A stretch of 34,890 nt of DNA, taken from positions 10,045-44,934 of the forward strand of contig JAHEYB010000023.1 in assembly GCA_023251805.1 (NCBI GenBank), in the 5' to 3' direction. Each line of letters starts with the position of its first letter. The stretch's first letter is position 1. This DNA comes from Bacteroidota bacterium (GTDB lineage Bacteria; Bacteroidota; Bacteroidia; 2-12-FULL-35-15). The notes beneath the pieces were generated by a model. The model was not told where the DNA came from, ran no database searches, and saw nothing but the letters and a program-made list of their open reading frames with translations. The translations under genes and the position numbers were made by a program. This document shows, one piece after another, positions 24,761 through 32,807 of the stretch.

Positions 24761-25540
24761 ATGTTTTTCTCTAAAAAATACAAAATTATTGTTTCCAATT
24801 CTTGTCATGAGAATTGGGATAAAATGCTTCCAACGGAGAAGGGGCGTTTTTGTAATTCCTGTGCTAAAAGTGTTGTTGATTATACTCGTATGTCGGACAC
24901 GCAAATAAATGAAATACTCCGCAATGCTAGTGGAAATATGTGTGGTAGGTTTACAAATGAACAACTTGAAAAAAACTATACTGTTAAGCCTCAATTACAG
25001 CTATCAGCACAAAGACGATTTTTTCAATATTTGATTTCTATTTTATTGACTTCAAAAGCGTTTGTTAATAGGGTAATCGCACAAGATACTTTGAAAACTG
25101 AGCAAACAGATTCGTTTACACTCATTGCAGTTAAGGATTCAAGTATTGTTGATACTGCTGCAATGGCTATTGAAGATACAGCAAAATTGAATCCTACATT
25201 TTGTTCTCCCGCTTCTGTCGAGAGTATTTGGGAGTGGATGAATGACTCTCCGGTTATTATTTTCAATGACAGCTCCTTTACGAGTGAATCAATGTTCGTT
25301 TTGGGAGGATTCGGAATTGTCTATGAACCAACAGTATGTACAACTTGGGATCCTCCTAAGCCAATAATTAGTCCTTTTGATAGCATTGGGAAAGTAAAAA
25401 AAGTGATACAAAAAATCACTACAGTCGTACAAAACAATAATCCTGCTTCACAAAAGCCTAAACGACCTGTAAAAAAAGAAGAACCAATTACTGGTATCTT
25501 GCCAGAAGAATTAAAAAGAAAATCGGAACAAGGAATTTAG
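24761..25540 (+). CDS. four-cysteine N-domain membrane protein, function unknown
   Basis: The 259-residue protein starts with a compact domain common in Bacteroidota: SNSCHENWDKMLPTEKGRFC, then NSCAKSVVDYTRMSD and GNMCGRFTNEQLE, with cysteines at 15, 31, 34 and 61 spaced like a zinc or redox knuckle. One hydrophobic segment (about 84-105) follows, placing the N-domain inside and the rest outside. Residues 106-259 are Thr/Ser- and Pro-rich, low in order, with a basic-proline stretch (KPKRPVKKEE). In related proteins this N-domain precedes TonB or carboxypeptidase-regulatory parts; neither is present here. Predicted membrane protein, function unknown. Confidence 0.75.
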   Translation: MFFSKKYKIIVSNSCHENWDKMLPTEKGRFCNSCAKSVVDYTRMSDTQINEILRNASGNMCGRFTNEQLEKNYTVKPQLQLSAQRRFFQYLISILLTSKAFVNRVIAQDTLKTEQTDSFTLIAVKDSSIVDTAAMAIEDTAKLNPTFCSPASVESIWEWMNDSPVIIFNDSSFTSESMFVLGGFGIVYEPTVCTTWDPPKPIISPFDSIGKVKKVIQKITTVVQNNNPASQKPKRPVKKEEPITGILPEELKRKSEQGI

Positions 25541-25682
25541 CCGCAGATTCTTCGCAATGTGTTTTTATTTTGGCAGATTCTATGTGCAGAAAAAGAGGAA
25601 ATATTTAAAGAGGAGATTTTTTTATTTTCACACAGCATCTGCCCAAATTTATACAACATAGAAATCTGCGAATCTGTGGCAG
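25540..25682. repeat. inverted CCGCAGATTC / AAATCTGCGAATCTGTGGC repeat arms
   Basis: GCCGCAGATTCTTCGCAA (25540-25557) begins on the last base of the stop codon of the 24761 gene. The inverse arm AAATCTGCGAATCTGTGGC (25662-25680) ends seven bases before the trmD stop. The repeat fills the convergent gap. Confidence 0.8.
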
Positions 25683-25686
25683 TTTT

Positions 25687-26361
25687 CTATTTCAACAAAT
25701 CCGGCCGTCTTTCTTTTGTTCGTTTCAAACTCTCTTCATGTCTCCACGCCTCAATATTGGCAGCATGCCCTGATAACAAAACGTCCGGAACTTTCATGCC
25801 ATTATAGTCGGCCGGACGAGTATAAACGGGTGGCGCGAGTAAGTTATCCTGAAAGGAATCCGTCAAAGCAGATGTCTCATCAGAAATGGCTCCTGGAATT
25901 AATCTAATAATGCTATCGCTAATAACTGCGGCAGCTAATTCTCCTCCAGATAAGACATAATCCCCAATCGAAATTTCTTTGGTAATAAAATGGTCGCGTA
26001 CACGCTGATCCACACCTTTGTAATGTCCGCAAAGAATAATAATATTTTTTAAAGTGGATAGGCGATTCGACATTTTTTGATTCAACAACTCTCCATCGGG
26101 AGAGGTGTAAATTACTTCATCATACGTTCTTTCTGCTTTCAAGGCATTGATGCAATTCGCGATTGGCTCAATGCTCATCACCATTCCGGCCCCGCCACCA
26201 AAGGCATAGTCGTCCACACTTTTTTGTTTGTGTGTAGAATAATCACGAAGGTTAATTAAGTTCACTTCTACCAATCCTTTGTCAATTGCACGTTTTAAGA
26301 TGCTGTGGTCAAACGGACTTCTTAATAACTCCGGTAAAACGGTAATAATGTCGATACGCAT
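25687..26361 (-). CDS. trmD: tRNA (guanine37-N1)-methyltransferase
   Basis: TrmD puts m1G at position 37 of tRNAs reading CNN/GG-type codons, preventing +1 frameshifts. The 224-residue product is near the usual length. It shows [13 protein letters not shown], the knot motifs [14 protein letters not shown] and [35 protein letters not shown] and [29 protein letters not shown] box ends only five bases from the start codon. The next gene on the same strand (DUF4199-like) lies upstream and unlinked, separated by a hairpin repeat. Confidence 0.96.
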   Translation of the reverse strand: MRIDIITVLPELLRSPFDHSILKRAIDKGLVEVNLINLRDYSTHKQKSVDDYAFGGGAGMVMSIEPIANCINALKAERTYDEVIYTSPDGELLNQKMSNRLSTLKNIIILCGHYKGVDQRVRDHFITKEISIGDYVLSGGELAAAVISDSIIRLIPGAISDETSALTDSFQDNLLAPPVYTRPADYNGMKVPDVLLSGHAANIEAWRHEESLKRTKERRPDLLK

Positions 26362-26365
26362 GGGG

Positions 26366-26373
26366 CAAAGATA
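26366..26373 (-). promoter_or_regulatory. -7 box close to the trmD start
   Basis: TATCTTTG on the minus strand ends four bases before the ATG, placing transcription start at or near the first codon. No -33 TTG is at the expected distance. Confidence 0.35.
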
Positions 26374-26388
26374 TACAATGTGCTGATA

Positions 26389-26427
26389 TGCAGATTTTGT
26401 AATTGATAGGCAAAAACAAAATCTGCA
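26389..26427. repeat. 11-bp perfect inverted repeat between trmD and the DUF4199-like gene
   Basis: TGCAGATTTTG (26389-26399) and CAAAATCTGCA (26417-26427) form an 11-bp stem with a 17-nt loop. No T run follows on either strand, so it looks like a repeat rather than a terminator. Confidence 0.75.
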
Positions 26428-26436
26428 AACACATTT

Positions 26437-26979
26437 TTAATTTGATGAAACTTTTACTTTCTTTTTAAAAACCAAAGCACTTAAAAGTGTGAACACTAAT
26501 CCTACAGGAAGCACTTCTGCATAGGTCATTAGAATAACAATAACGGGGTTCTTATACATTTCTTTGTAGCCGGCCATTTCTGCAATTGTTTGGTCAATTT
26601 CTGCTTGGCTTGCTCCGGATGCTTGAACCGTTTTTAGCATGTGATCGGCATACTTATCCATAAAATCAGGCATAAAGCAATAGTATAGCACTAGCCATGT
26701 CAATACATAAAAAGTGCAAGAAATAAGTGTGATGAGTATTCCTATTTTAAATGCTTTTCCAAAAGAGATAATACCATCGTTGTATTTATCTCTAAAATTT
26801 TTAACGCCCACAAATATAAATGAGAAGGATATAATCATAGAACTATAGCCCAAAAGCATGCTCAAGTCATAATTGGGATTGTCGCTGCTACAGCCTGTGC
26901 CAATTATCATAAATACAGACATCAATAAAGAGATCGTTAATCCTGAAATAAGTCCGAAGACCAATACATTTTTTTTCAT
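26437..26979 (-). CDS. DUF4199-like four-helix membrane protein
   Basis: The 180-residue protein has four hydrophobic helices (about 5-27, 40-60, 76-100 and 149-172). DGIISFGKAFKIGILITLIS after the second is the typical DUF4199 motif, a Bacteroidota family of unknown function. A polar segment (DKYADHMLKTVQASGASQ) lies between helices 3 and 4. It is on the same strand as, and 116 bases downstream of, the membrane-bound LuxR-type regulator, a pairing that may be functional. Confidence 0.82.
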   Translation of the reverse strand: MKKNVLVFGLISGLTISLLMSVFMIIGTGCSSDNPNYDLSMLLGYSSMIISFSFIFVGVKNFRDKYNDGIISFGKAFKIGILITLISCTFYVLTWLVLYYCFMPDFMDKYADHMLKTVQASGASQAEIDQTIAEMAGYKEMYKNPVIVILMTYAEVLPVGLVFTLLSALVFKKKVKVSSN

Positions 26980-27095
26980 AGCTTTTTATGTTTTAAGTTT
27001 ATGCTACAAATGTGTGGTAGAAAAACTTTTTTTTATTCATACTTAAGAGTGATTTTGCGTCTAAAATAGCGATTCATCCTAAAGTGTGAATTTGA

Positions 27096-27578
27096 TTAAT
27101 GGATGATTGCCAGTCGTTTAGCTTTTTCAACCGCTTGCGTTCTTCTTTTTACATCTAATTTTTCCAAGACGTTAGAAGAATGTGTTTTTATTGTGTTAAG
27201 GGAAACAAATAATCGCTCCGCAATTTCCTGATTGCTTAAACCATCCGCCATCAGTTGCAAAACATCCATTTCCCTTTTACTAATCCCAAGTTTCTCAATT
27301 TCCTTCTCATTGAGAACAAAGTCAGAAGTATCTTTAATGAACACCTCTTTTTCAATGATAATGGTTTCCTTTTTAGGTTTGCTAAGTTTTAAGGCTAACC
27401 AAATTCCCAATCCCATAAAAAGAAGAGCAATGCATCCGGCATAAATCTCAAAGGCGTTTTGCATAATAACGAATTTCAATTCTAGCCATTTTAAAACAAA
27501 TAGCAATATCGCTGAGCTAAGCCCATAAAGGAGAATAAGTTTATTTTTGGATAAGAATGTTTTGACCATTTGCGCCAT
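27096..27578 (-). CDS. membrane-tethered LuxR-type (HTH) transcription regulator
   Basis: The 160-residue protein has two N-terminal hydrophobic helices (about 12-27 and 38-63). A LuxR-type DNA-binding domain follows at the C-terminus: [20 protein letters not shown], then [20 protein letters not shown] and [18 protein letters not shown]. It lacks any receiver or ligand domain, so the only sensing part is the membrane pair. The DNA-binding domain is predicted cytosolic. It could control the DUF4199-like gene or the divergent bio genes; nothing in the sequence proves either. A TATCTTTG box (27591) lies 13 bases upstream. Confidence 0.9.
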   Translation of the reverse strand: MAQMVKTFLSKNKLILLYGLSSAILLFVLKWLELKFVIMQNAFEIYAGCIALLFMGLGIWLALKLSKPKKETIIIEKEVFIKDTSDFVLNEKEIEKLGISKREMDVLQLMADGLSNQEIAERLFVSLNTIKTHSSNVLEKLDVKRRTQAVEKAKRLAIIH

Positions 27579-27590
27579 CTAACTATAATT

Positions 27591-27598
27591 CAAAGATA
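27591..27598 (-). promoter_or_regulatory. -7 box of the LuxR-type gene
   Basis: TATCTTTG on the minus strand, 13 bases from the start codon. The -33 element is not clear. Confidence 0.4.
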
Positions 27599-27636
27599 AG
27601 CAGATTTTTTCCTTTTTTCCTTTTGAATTTATTGCT

Positions 27637-27644
27637 TAAGTTTG
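27637..27644 (+). promoter_or_regulatory. -7 box of bioB
   Basis: TAAGTTTG matches TAnnTTTG, 21 bases before the bioB ATG. It is divergent from the box at 27591, so one short region (87 bases) drives both directions. Confidence 0.45.
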
Positions 27645-27665
27645 TATCAATAAAAAGAATATTCT

Positions 27666-28676
27666 ATGACCGCAATACGACACAACTGGACAACCGAAGA
27701 GATATTGGATATATACAATATGCCATTATTGGATTTGGTGTACAAAGCGCAAACAATTCATCGCGAGTTTAACGATGCTAGTGAAGTCCAAGTAAGCTCG
27801 TTACTTTCTATTAAAACAGGTGGTTGTGCTGAAGATTGTAGTTATTGCCCTCAAGCAGCTCGTTACAATACTGGCATTGAAGTTCACAAATTAATGACCG
27901 TAAACGAAGTAAGTGAAGCGGCAGACAAAGCAAAAGAAGGAGGCGCATCTCGTTTATGTATGGGAGCAGCTTGGCGGGAAGTACGTGACAATCGTGACTT
28001 TGATAGAGTGTTGGAAATGGTGAAAACGGTAAATGAAAAAGGATTAGAAGTGTGTTGTACGTTGGGAATGTTAACCGAGTCGCAAGCTCAAAAGCTCGCA
28101 GATGCTGGTTTGTACGCCTACAACCACAACATCGATACATCTGAAGAAAGCTACAAAAAGATTATCACTACGCGCACGTATGATGATCGTTTGGATACAA
28201 TTAAAAATGTTCGTAAAGCAAAAGTCTCTGTTTGTTCTGGAGGAATCATTGGCTTAGGAGAAACTACAGAAGATAGAGTGAACATGTTAAAAACACTTTC
28301 TTCGATGGAAGTACATCCAGAATCGGTGCCTATTAATGCATTGGTTCCTGTTGCTGGAACTCCATTAGAAAATCAACCATTGGTTCCAATCTGGGATATG
28401 GTGCGTATGATTGCAACAACTCGAATCGTAATTCCTAAAACTGTTGTTCGTTTATCTGCTGGTAGAACACAAATGAGTTTGGAAGGACAAGCCATGTGTT
28501 TTATGGCTGGCGCAAATTCTATTTTTGCCGGAGATAAATTATTAACTACTCCAAATCCTGATTTCAATACGGACATGGAAATGTTCAAACTGCTGGGATT
28601 GAATCCGCGTAAAGCGTTCAAAGGAACAACTCAACCTGTTTCAAAAATCAAACAAAAGGAAGTTGCGTCCATCTAA
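27666..28676 (+). CDS. bioB: biotin synthase
   Basis: BioB is the radical-SAM enzyme that inserts sulfur into dethiobiotin. The 336-residue product has the 4Fe-4S site [12 protein letters not shown] (Cys54, Cys58, Cys61). It also has the 2Fe-2S cluster ligands found in the family, in [21 protein letters not shown] and [14 protein letters not shown], and [20 protein letters not shown] near the end. It is the first gene of bioB-bioF-bioD-bioA and overlaps bioF by 14 bases. No biotin operator is obvious. Confidence 0.96.
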   Translation: MTAIRHNWTTEEILDIYNMPLLDLVYKAQTIHREFNDASEVQVSSLLSIKTGGCAEDCSYCPQAARYNTGIEVHKLMTVNEVSEAADKAKEGGASRLCMGAAWREVRDNRDFDRVLEMVKTVNEKGLEVCCTLGMLTESQAQKLADAGLYAYNHNIDTSEESYKKIITTRTYDDRLDTIKNVRKAKVSVCSGGIIGLGETTEDRVNMLKTLSSMEVHPESVPINALVPVAGTPLENQPLVPIWDMVRMIATTRIVIPKTVVRLSAGRTQMSLEGQAMCFMAGANSIFAGDKLLTTPNPDFNTDMEMFKLLGLNPRKAFKGTTQPVSKIKQKEVASI

Positions 28677-29841
28677 ATTTTCAGCCGATCAATTTTTATC
28701 TTCTTCTCTTCTAAAGCGACAAGAGCAAAATGCCTTGCGTAAGTTGCGTGTGAATGATCAACTGATTGATTTTTGTAGCAACGATTATTTGGGCTTTGCC
28801 CGCTCCGAAAAATTATCAAAAAATACGATTAAGTCTAGCGCCAAATTAAAATCAAATGGTTCAGGAGGTTCACGTTTGCTTGCGGGCAATAGCGTTTATG
28901 CAGAAAATCTAGAAAAGTATATCGCTAAATTTCATAATTCTGAGGCTGGATTGATTTACAACTCGGGTTACGATGCCAATGTGGGTTTGTTTTCGGCAAT
29001 CGGACAAAAAGGAAATATAATTATTTACGATGAGTTGATTCATGCTTCGGTACACGATGGAATGAAAATGTCGGCAGCAACAACTTATCTATTCAAACAT
29101 AATGATTTAAAACATCTTGAAGAACGCTTAAGAATTGCAGAAGCCTTGCCTGACGGCAGGCAGGGAATTATTTATGTGGCAGTAGAAAGTGTGTATTCAA
29201 TGGATGGGGATTATGCTTTATTGAAAGAAATTTCTGCTTTGTGTAAAAAGTATAAAGCCAATTTAATTGTGGATGAGGCTCATGCAACTGGAATAACAAA
29301 GAATGACGGCAAAGGTAGAGTGCAAGAGTTGAAATTGGAAAAAGAGATTTTTGCTAGAGTGCACACCTTTGGCAAAGGATTGGGCTGCCATGGAGCAATT
29401 ATATTAGGAAGCTCCTTGTTGCGCGATTATCTGATTAATTTTTCAAGAGCGTTTATTTATACCACAGCACTGCCGGTAAAAAGTTTAGTACTTATCAGTG
29501 AAGCATATCATTTGCTTCAGAAGAGCGGCTCAGACATGAAGCAGTTGCGTAAAAAAATTACCCTCTTTAAAAGCATACTTTCTCAAGATGCACAAACCTT
29601 TTTAATTGAAAGCCAAAGCCCCATTCAATGCATTGTTATTTCAGGTAATAATAATATAAAAAAAATGGCAAGTTCCCTTCAAAATAAAGGGTTTGATGTG
29701 CGACCGATACTCAGTCCTACTGTCCCTAAAGGAAAGGAGCGACTAAGAATATGTATACATGTCTTTAATACTGAAAAAGAGCTAAGGAGTCTTTGTTCGG
29801 CTATAAACGATTGTTTTGAAAAGAAAATGACAGAAAAGTAA
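28663..29841 (+). CDS. bioF: 8-amino-7-oxononanoate synthase with an in-frame palindrome insert
   Basis: BioF joins pimeloyl-ACP and alanine with PLP. The 392-residue product shows [55 protein letters not shown] and the PLP lysine (Lys238) in [12 protein letters not shown]. Residues 161-168 (ALPDGRQG) are coded by a CTTGCCTGACGGCAGGCAGG palindrome that resembles intergenic repeats in the window and lies in a loop where other BioF proteins are shorter. No ATG is available, so TTG at 28663 is the start, preceded by AAAAGGAAG. It overlaps bioB by 14 bases and is probably translationally coupled. Close 2-amino-3-ketobutyrate ligase paralogues exist, but the operon decides for BioF. Confidence 0.92.
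   Translation: MRPSKFSADQFLSSSLLKRQEQNALRKLRVNDQLIDFCSNDYLGFARSEKLSKNTIKSSAKLKSNGSGGSRLLAGNSVYAENLEKYIAKFHNSEAGLIYNSGYDANVGLFSAIGQKGNIIIYDELIHASVHDGMKMSAATTYLFKHNDLKHLEERLRIAEALPDGRQGIIYVAVESVYSMDGDYALLKEISALCKKYKANLIVDEAHATGITKNDGKGRVQELKLEKEIFARVHTFGKGLGCHGAIILGSSLLRDYLINFSRAFIYTTALPVKSLVLISEAYHLLQKSGSDMKQLRKKITLFKSILSQDAQTFLIESQSPIQCIVISGNNNIKKMASSLQNKGFDVRPILSPTVPKGKERLRICIHVFNTEKELRSLCSAINDCFEKKMTEK
29144..29164. repeat. palindromic repeat inside bioF
   Basis: TGCCTGACG and CGGCAGGCA pair with one mismatch. The core CCTGCCTG/CGGCAGG is shared with 7336-7355 and 31965-31984. It is in frame and adds residues LPDGRQ. Confidence 0.8.
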
Positions 29842-29885
29842 CCAAATTGTTATATTTTCGTTGAAATCTATCATATAGAAAATTT

Positions 29886-30503
29886 ATGCGAAAGATATTT
29901 GTTACCGGAATAGGAACTGATGTTGGAAAAACGGTAGTTGCATCCGTACTAGCTGAAGCTTTAAAAGCAGATTATTGGAAACCTGTTCAAACGGGAAGTT
30001 TTTTCTCTACCGACACTGCTAAAGTTCAAAAATGGGTAACCAATCCCGAAAGTAAATTCCATCCCGAAGGTTATTTGTTAAAGCAATATATGTCGCCACA
30101 TGCTGCTGCAGAGTTGGAAGGAATTGACATTGATATAAATCAATTGAATATGCCAACTTCTACTAACAGCACTTTAATTATGGAAGGAGCAGGAGGTTTG
30201 ATGGTTCCTCTAAATCGTAAAGAGTTTATGGTAGATTTGATTAAAAAATACGATGCTGAAGTGGTTTTGGTCATTCAAAATTATTTAGGAAGTATCAACC
30301 ACTCTTTATTATCCATAGATGTTTTGAAAGGTAGAGGTCTGAAAATATTAGGTGTTGTATACAATGGTGCACCACATAAATTATCGGAAGATATTATTTT
30401 GGACTACAGCGGATTAAAAGTGTTAGGTAGAATCAATAAAGAAAAAGATTTGAATTCGGAAGTGATTTCACGTTATGCGAAGGAATTTGAGTATTTGCGT
30501 TAG
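29886..30503 (+). CDS. bioD: dethiobiotin synthetase
   Basis: BioD closes the ureido ring of dethiobiotin from DAPA, CO2 and ATP. The 205-residue product has the P loop GIGTDVGKT (8-16), the YWKPVQTG motif for the DAPA side, MSPHAAAELEGI, MEGAGGLMVPLN and VVYNGAP for the adenine end. It is third in the bio cluster, 44 bases after bioF. Confidence 0.94.
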   Translation: MRKIFVTGIGTDVGKTVVASVLAEALKADYWKPVQTGSFFSTDTAKVQKWVTNPESKFHPEGYLLKQYMSPHAAAELEGIDIDINQLNMPTSTNSTLIMEGAGGLMVPLNRKEFMVDLIKKYDAEVVLVIQNYLGSINHSLLSIDVLKGRGLKILGVVYNGAPHKLSEDIILDYSGLKVLGRINKEKDLNSEVISRYAKEFEYLR

Positions 30504-30562
30504 TTCATTGGTTCACTAGCTCATCTGTTTATTAGTATGTAGTAATTGAAAAGCAGGATTTA

Positions 30563-30595
30563 TTCCCCTCTAGAGAGGGGCAGGGGTGTGTTGAA
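30563..30595. repeat. CCCCTCTAGAGAGGGGCAGGGGTG repeat between bioD and bioA
   Basis: CCCCTCTAGAGAGGGG is a perfect 16-base palindrome followed by CAGGGGTGTG, a relative of the 23987/24175 repeats. The rest of the 176-base gap (30504-30679) is AT-rich, without a gene. Confidence 0.75.
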
Positions 30596-30679
30596 AATGT
30601 TGCTTAATAAGAATTTAAAATTTAGGACTCTCTTCATAATTCACGATATTTATCGGAGTTTTGAAGAGATTTTTCATTT

Positions 30680-31951
30680 ATGACAATACAAGAACGAGAT
30701 AAAAATGTAGTGTGGCATCCTTTCACGCAATTAAAAACGGCTCCATTGCCTATTGCAATTGTAAAAGGCGAAGGTGCTTATTTTTACGATGACAAAGGAA
30801 AACGTTATATTGATGGAATTGCATCTTGGTGGGTGAATGTGCACGGACATGCACATCCTTACCTTGCAAAGAAAGTTTCGGAGCAATTGAGTAAGCTCGA
30901 ACACGCTATTTTTTCTGGATTCACTCATGAACCTGCTGTTGAACTTGCGGAGCGATTGTTAAAGCGCTTACCGAAAAATCAATCCAAAATATTTTATTCT
31001 GATAATGGTTCAACAGCGGTAGAAGTAGCTTTGAAAATGGCTTTTCAATATTGGAGCAATCAAGGGATTTCTAAAACAAAAATCATTGCATTTGAAAATG
31101 CTTACCATGGTGATACTTTCGGAGGCATGAGCGTGGGCGCGCGCAATGCATTCAATCTTCCTTTTTCAAAATTATTGTTTGATGTCATTCACATTCCTGT
31201 CCCCGTAAAAGGCAAAGAACAAGAAACGTTATTCGCATTAAAATCGGCATTGAAACAAAATGATATTGCTGCTTTTATTTTTGAGCCTTTGATTCAAGGT
31301 GCTGGCGGAATGGTGATGTATGCTCCTGAAATATTATCTCAACTGATTGAGTGTTGCCGTACTAAAAATGTGATTACCATTGCCGATGAGGTGATGACAG
31401 GATTTGGTCGTACAGGGAAATTTTTCGCCAACGATTATCTAAATCACCATTCGGATATTGTGTGTTTGAGTAAAGGATTGACTGGCGGAGTGATGCCTTT
31501 GGGTGTTACAAGCTGCGCGCAATTTATTTACGATGCATTTTTGAGTGATGATAAAATGAAAACATTTTTTCATGGACATTCTTATACTGCCAATCCAACA
31601 GCTTGTTCAGCGGCTTTGGCGAGTATGGATTTGTTTGATAAACCCGAAGCATTTGAAAATATCAAACGAATTGAAGCGCAACATCACATGTTTTTACAAA
31701 AAATAAAATCACACAAAGCATTGATAGAAGTGCGACAACTAGGAACTATCATTGCCTTTGAAATAAAAACAACAGATCAAACACATTATTTAAATGCATT
31801 AGCAGAACGCATTACTGAATTTTTTATTGAAAGAGGAATCATCCTTCGTCCTCTTGGAAATATTGTTTACATTTTGCCACCATATTGCATTAGTAATGAG
31901 GATTTGAATTATATTTATGATAGTGTTGGGGAGTTTTTAGATAAGCAATAG
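30680..31951 (+). CDS. bioA: adenosylmethionine-8-amino-7-oxononanoate aminotransferase
   Basis: BioA makes 7,8-diaminopelargonate, with SAM as amino donor and PLP. The 423-residue product starts in family style (VVWHPFTQLK) and has SWWVNVHGHAHP, IFYSDNGSTAVEVALKMA, NAYHGDTFGGMSVG, ADEVMTGFGRTG, the PLP lysine Lys265 in LSKGLTGG, and HGHSYTANPTACSAALAS. It follows bioD after 176 bases, so it may have its own promoter. Order bioB-bioF-bioD-bioA lacks bioC and any known pimeloyl-ACP esterase. Confidence 0.95.
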   Translation: MTIQERDKNVVWHPFTQLKTAPLPIAIVKGEGAYFYDDKGKRYIDGIASWWVNVHGHAHPYLAKKVSEQLSKLEHAIFSGFTHEPAVELAERLLKRLPKNQSKIFYSDNGSTAVEVALKMAFQYWSNQGISKTKIIAFENAYHGDTFGGMSVGARNAFNLPFSKLLFDVIHIPVPVKGKEQETLFALKSALKQNDIAAFIFEPLIQGAGGMVMYAPEILSQLIECCRTKNVITIADEVMTGFGRTGKFFANDYLNHHSDIVCLSKGLTGGVMPLGVTSCAQFIYDAFLSDDKMKTFFHGHSYTANPTACSAALASMDLFDKPEAFENIKRIEAQHHMFLQKIKSHKALIEVRQLGTIIAFEIKTTDQTHYLNALAERITEFFIERGIILRPLGNIVYILPPYCISNEDLNYIYDSVGEFLDKQ

Positions 31952-31955
31952 AATA

Positions 31956-32058
31956 GAACGCGGACCTGCCTGCCGGTAGGCAGGTGACGCTGAAAAAAGG
32001 GATTATCACAGATTTTTTTATCCGTTTTTATCTTTGTTTTTTGTGTAATCAGCGTTCC
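31956..32058. repeat. 103-bp composite intergenic repeat, copy 2
   Basis: GAACGCGGA, the CCTGCCTGCCGGTAGGCAGG palindrome, TGACGCTGAAAAAA, a T-rich middle, TCTTTGTTTT and AATCAGCGTTCC match the copy at 7325-7458. It begins four bases after the bioA stop. Confidence 0.88.
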
Positions 32059-32059
32059 C

Positions 32060-32097
32060 CCAATTCGTAATTCGTTAAGATTCGTAATTCGTAGATT
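32060..32097. repeat. ATTCGTAATTCGT direct repeats before the transporter gene
   Basis: ATTCGTAATTCGT occurs twice, ending three bases before the ATG at 32100. It is another dispersed word; the ribosome binding region is inside it. Confidence 0.65.
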
Positions 32098-32099
32098 AA

Positions 32100-32807
32100 A
32101 TGTTTAAAACAAAAAAAGAACTTGTATTTATCATCTTAGCTGGTATTTTTATTACCAACGCTATAGTGGCCGAATTGATAGGTGGGAAACTCATTTACAT
32201 GGGTCCGTTTATCATGAGCGTTGGCATTTTGCCTTGGCCTGTTGTATTTATCGCTACCGATTTAATCAACGAATATTATGGTCGAAGCGGGGTGAAAAAA
32301 TTATCGCTCATTACCGCTTCTTTGATTGTATATGCTTTTGTGATTTTATTTTGTGCAATGAGCGTACCTGCTGCAAAAGGAATTTCGGTGGTAACGGATG
32401 AGCAATTTACTGCGGTGTTCGGACAAAGCATGTGGATTATTGTGGGAAGCGTGGTTGCTTTTTTGGTTTCTCAGTTCATTGATGTGAGTATTTTTTGGTT
32501 GTTAAGAGATAAAACAGGTGGCAAAATGATTTGGCTGAGAAGTACTGGCTCTACTATCGTTTCACAATTGATAGATACATTTATTGTGGCTGGAATTGGA
32601 TTTTGGTTGCCTGGAAAAGTGGATACTGCAACGTATATCAATATGGCCTTGACCGGCTATACGGCAAAGTTAATTATTGCGATTGCCTTAACTCCGGCTA
32701 TTTATGTGGGACATTCGGCTATTGAAAAATATATTGGAGGTGAAGAATCTCATAATCTAATCAAACATACTGCAGAAGAATCTTTGCATCACAAAGTGGA
32801 GGAGTAA
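32100..32807 (+). CDS. queuosine precursor transporter, YhhQ/VUT family
   Basis: The 235-residue protein has about six hydrophobic helices. It shows the YhhQ-type signatures FIATDLINEYYG in an early loop and GSTIVSQLIDTFIVAGIGFW in the later half. The first helix (VFIILAGIFITNAIVAELIG) is also typical. Family members import preQ0/preQ1 or queuine for tRNA queuosine. No que genes adjoin. The stop codon abuts the convergent hydrolase stop with no base between, so no terminator can fit. The C-terminal tail is polar and His-rich. Confidence 0.9.
   Translation: MFKTKKELVFIILAGIFITNAIVAELIGGKLIYMGPFIMSVGILPWPVVFIATDLINEYYGRSGVKKLSLITASLIVYAFVILFCAMSVPAAKGISVVTDEQFTAVFGQSMWIIVGSVVAFLVSQFIDVSIFWLLRDKTGGKMIWLRSTGSTIVSQLIDTFIVAGIGFWLPGKVDTATYINMALTGYTAKLIIAIALTPAIYVGHSAIEKYIGGEESHNLIKHTAEESLHHKVEE

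Noticed and set aside
26389-26427. Terminator for the DUF4199-like gene
   Set aside because: The stem is good but no T run follows on the minus strand.
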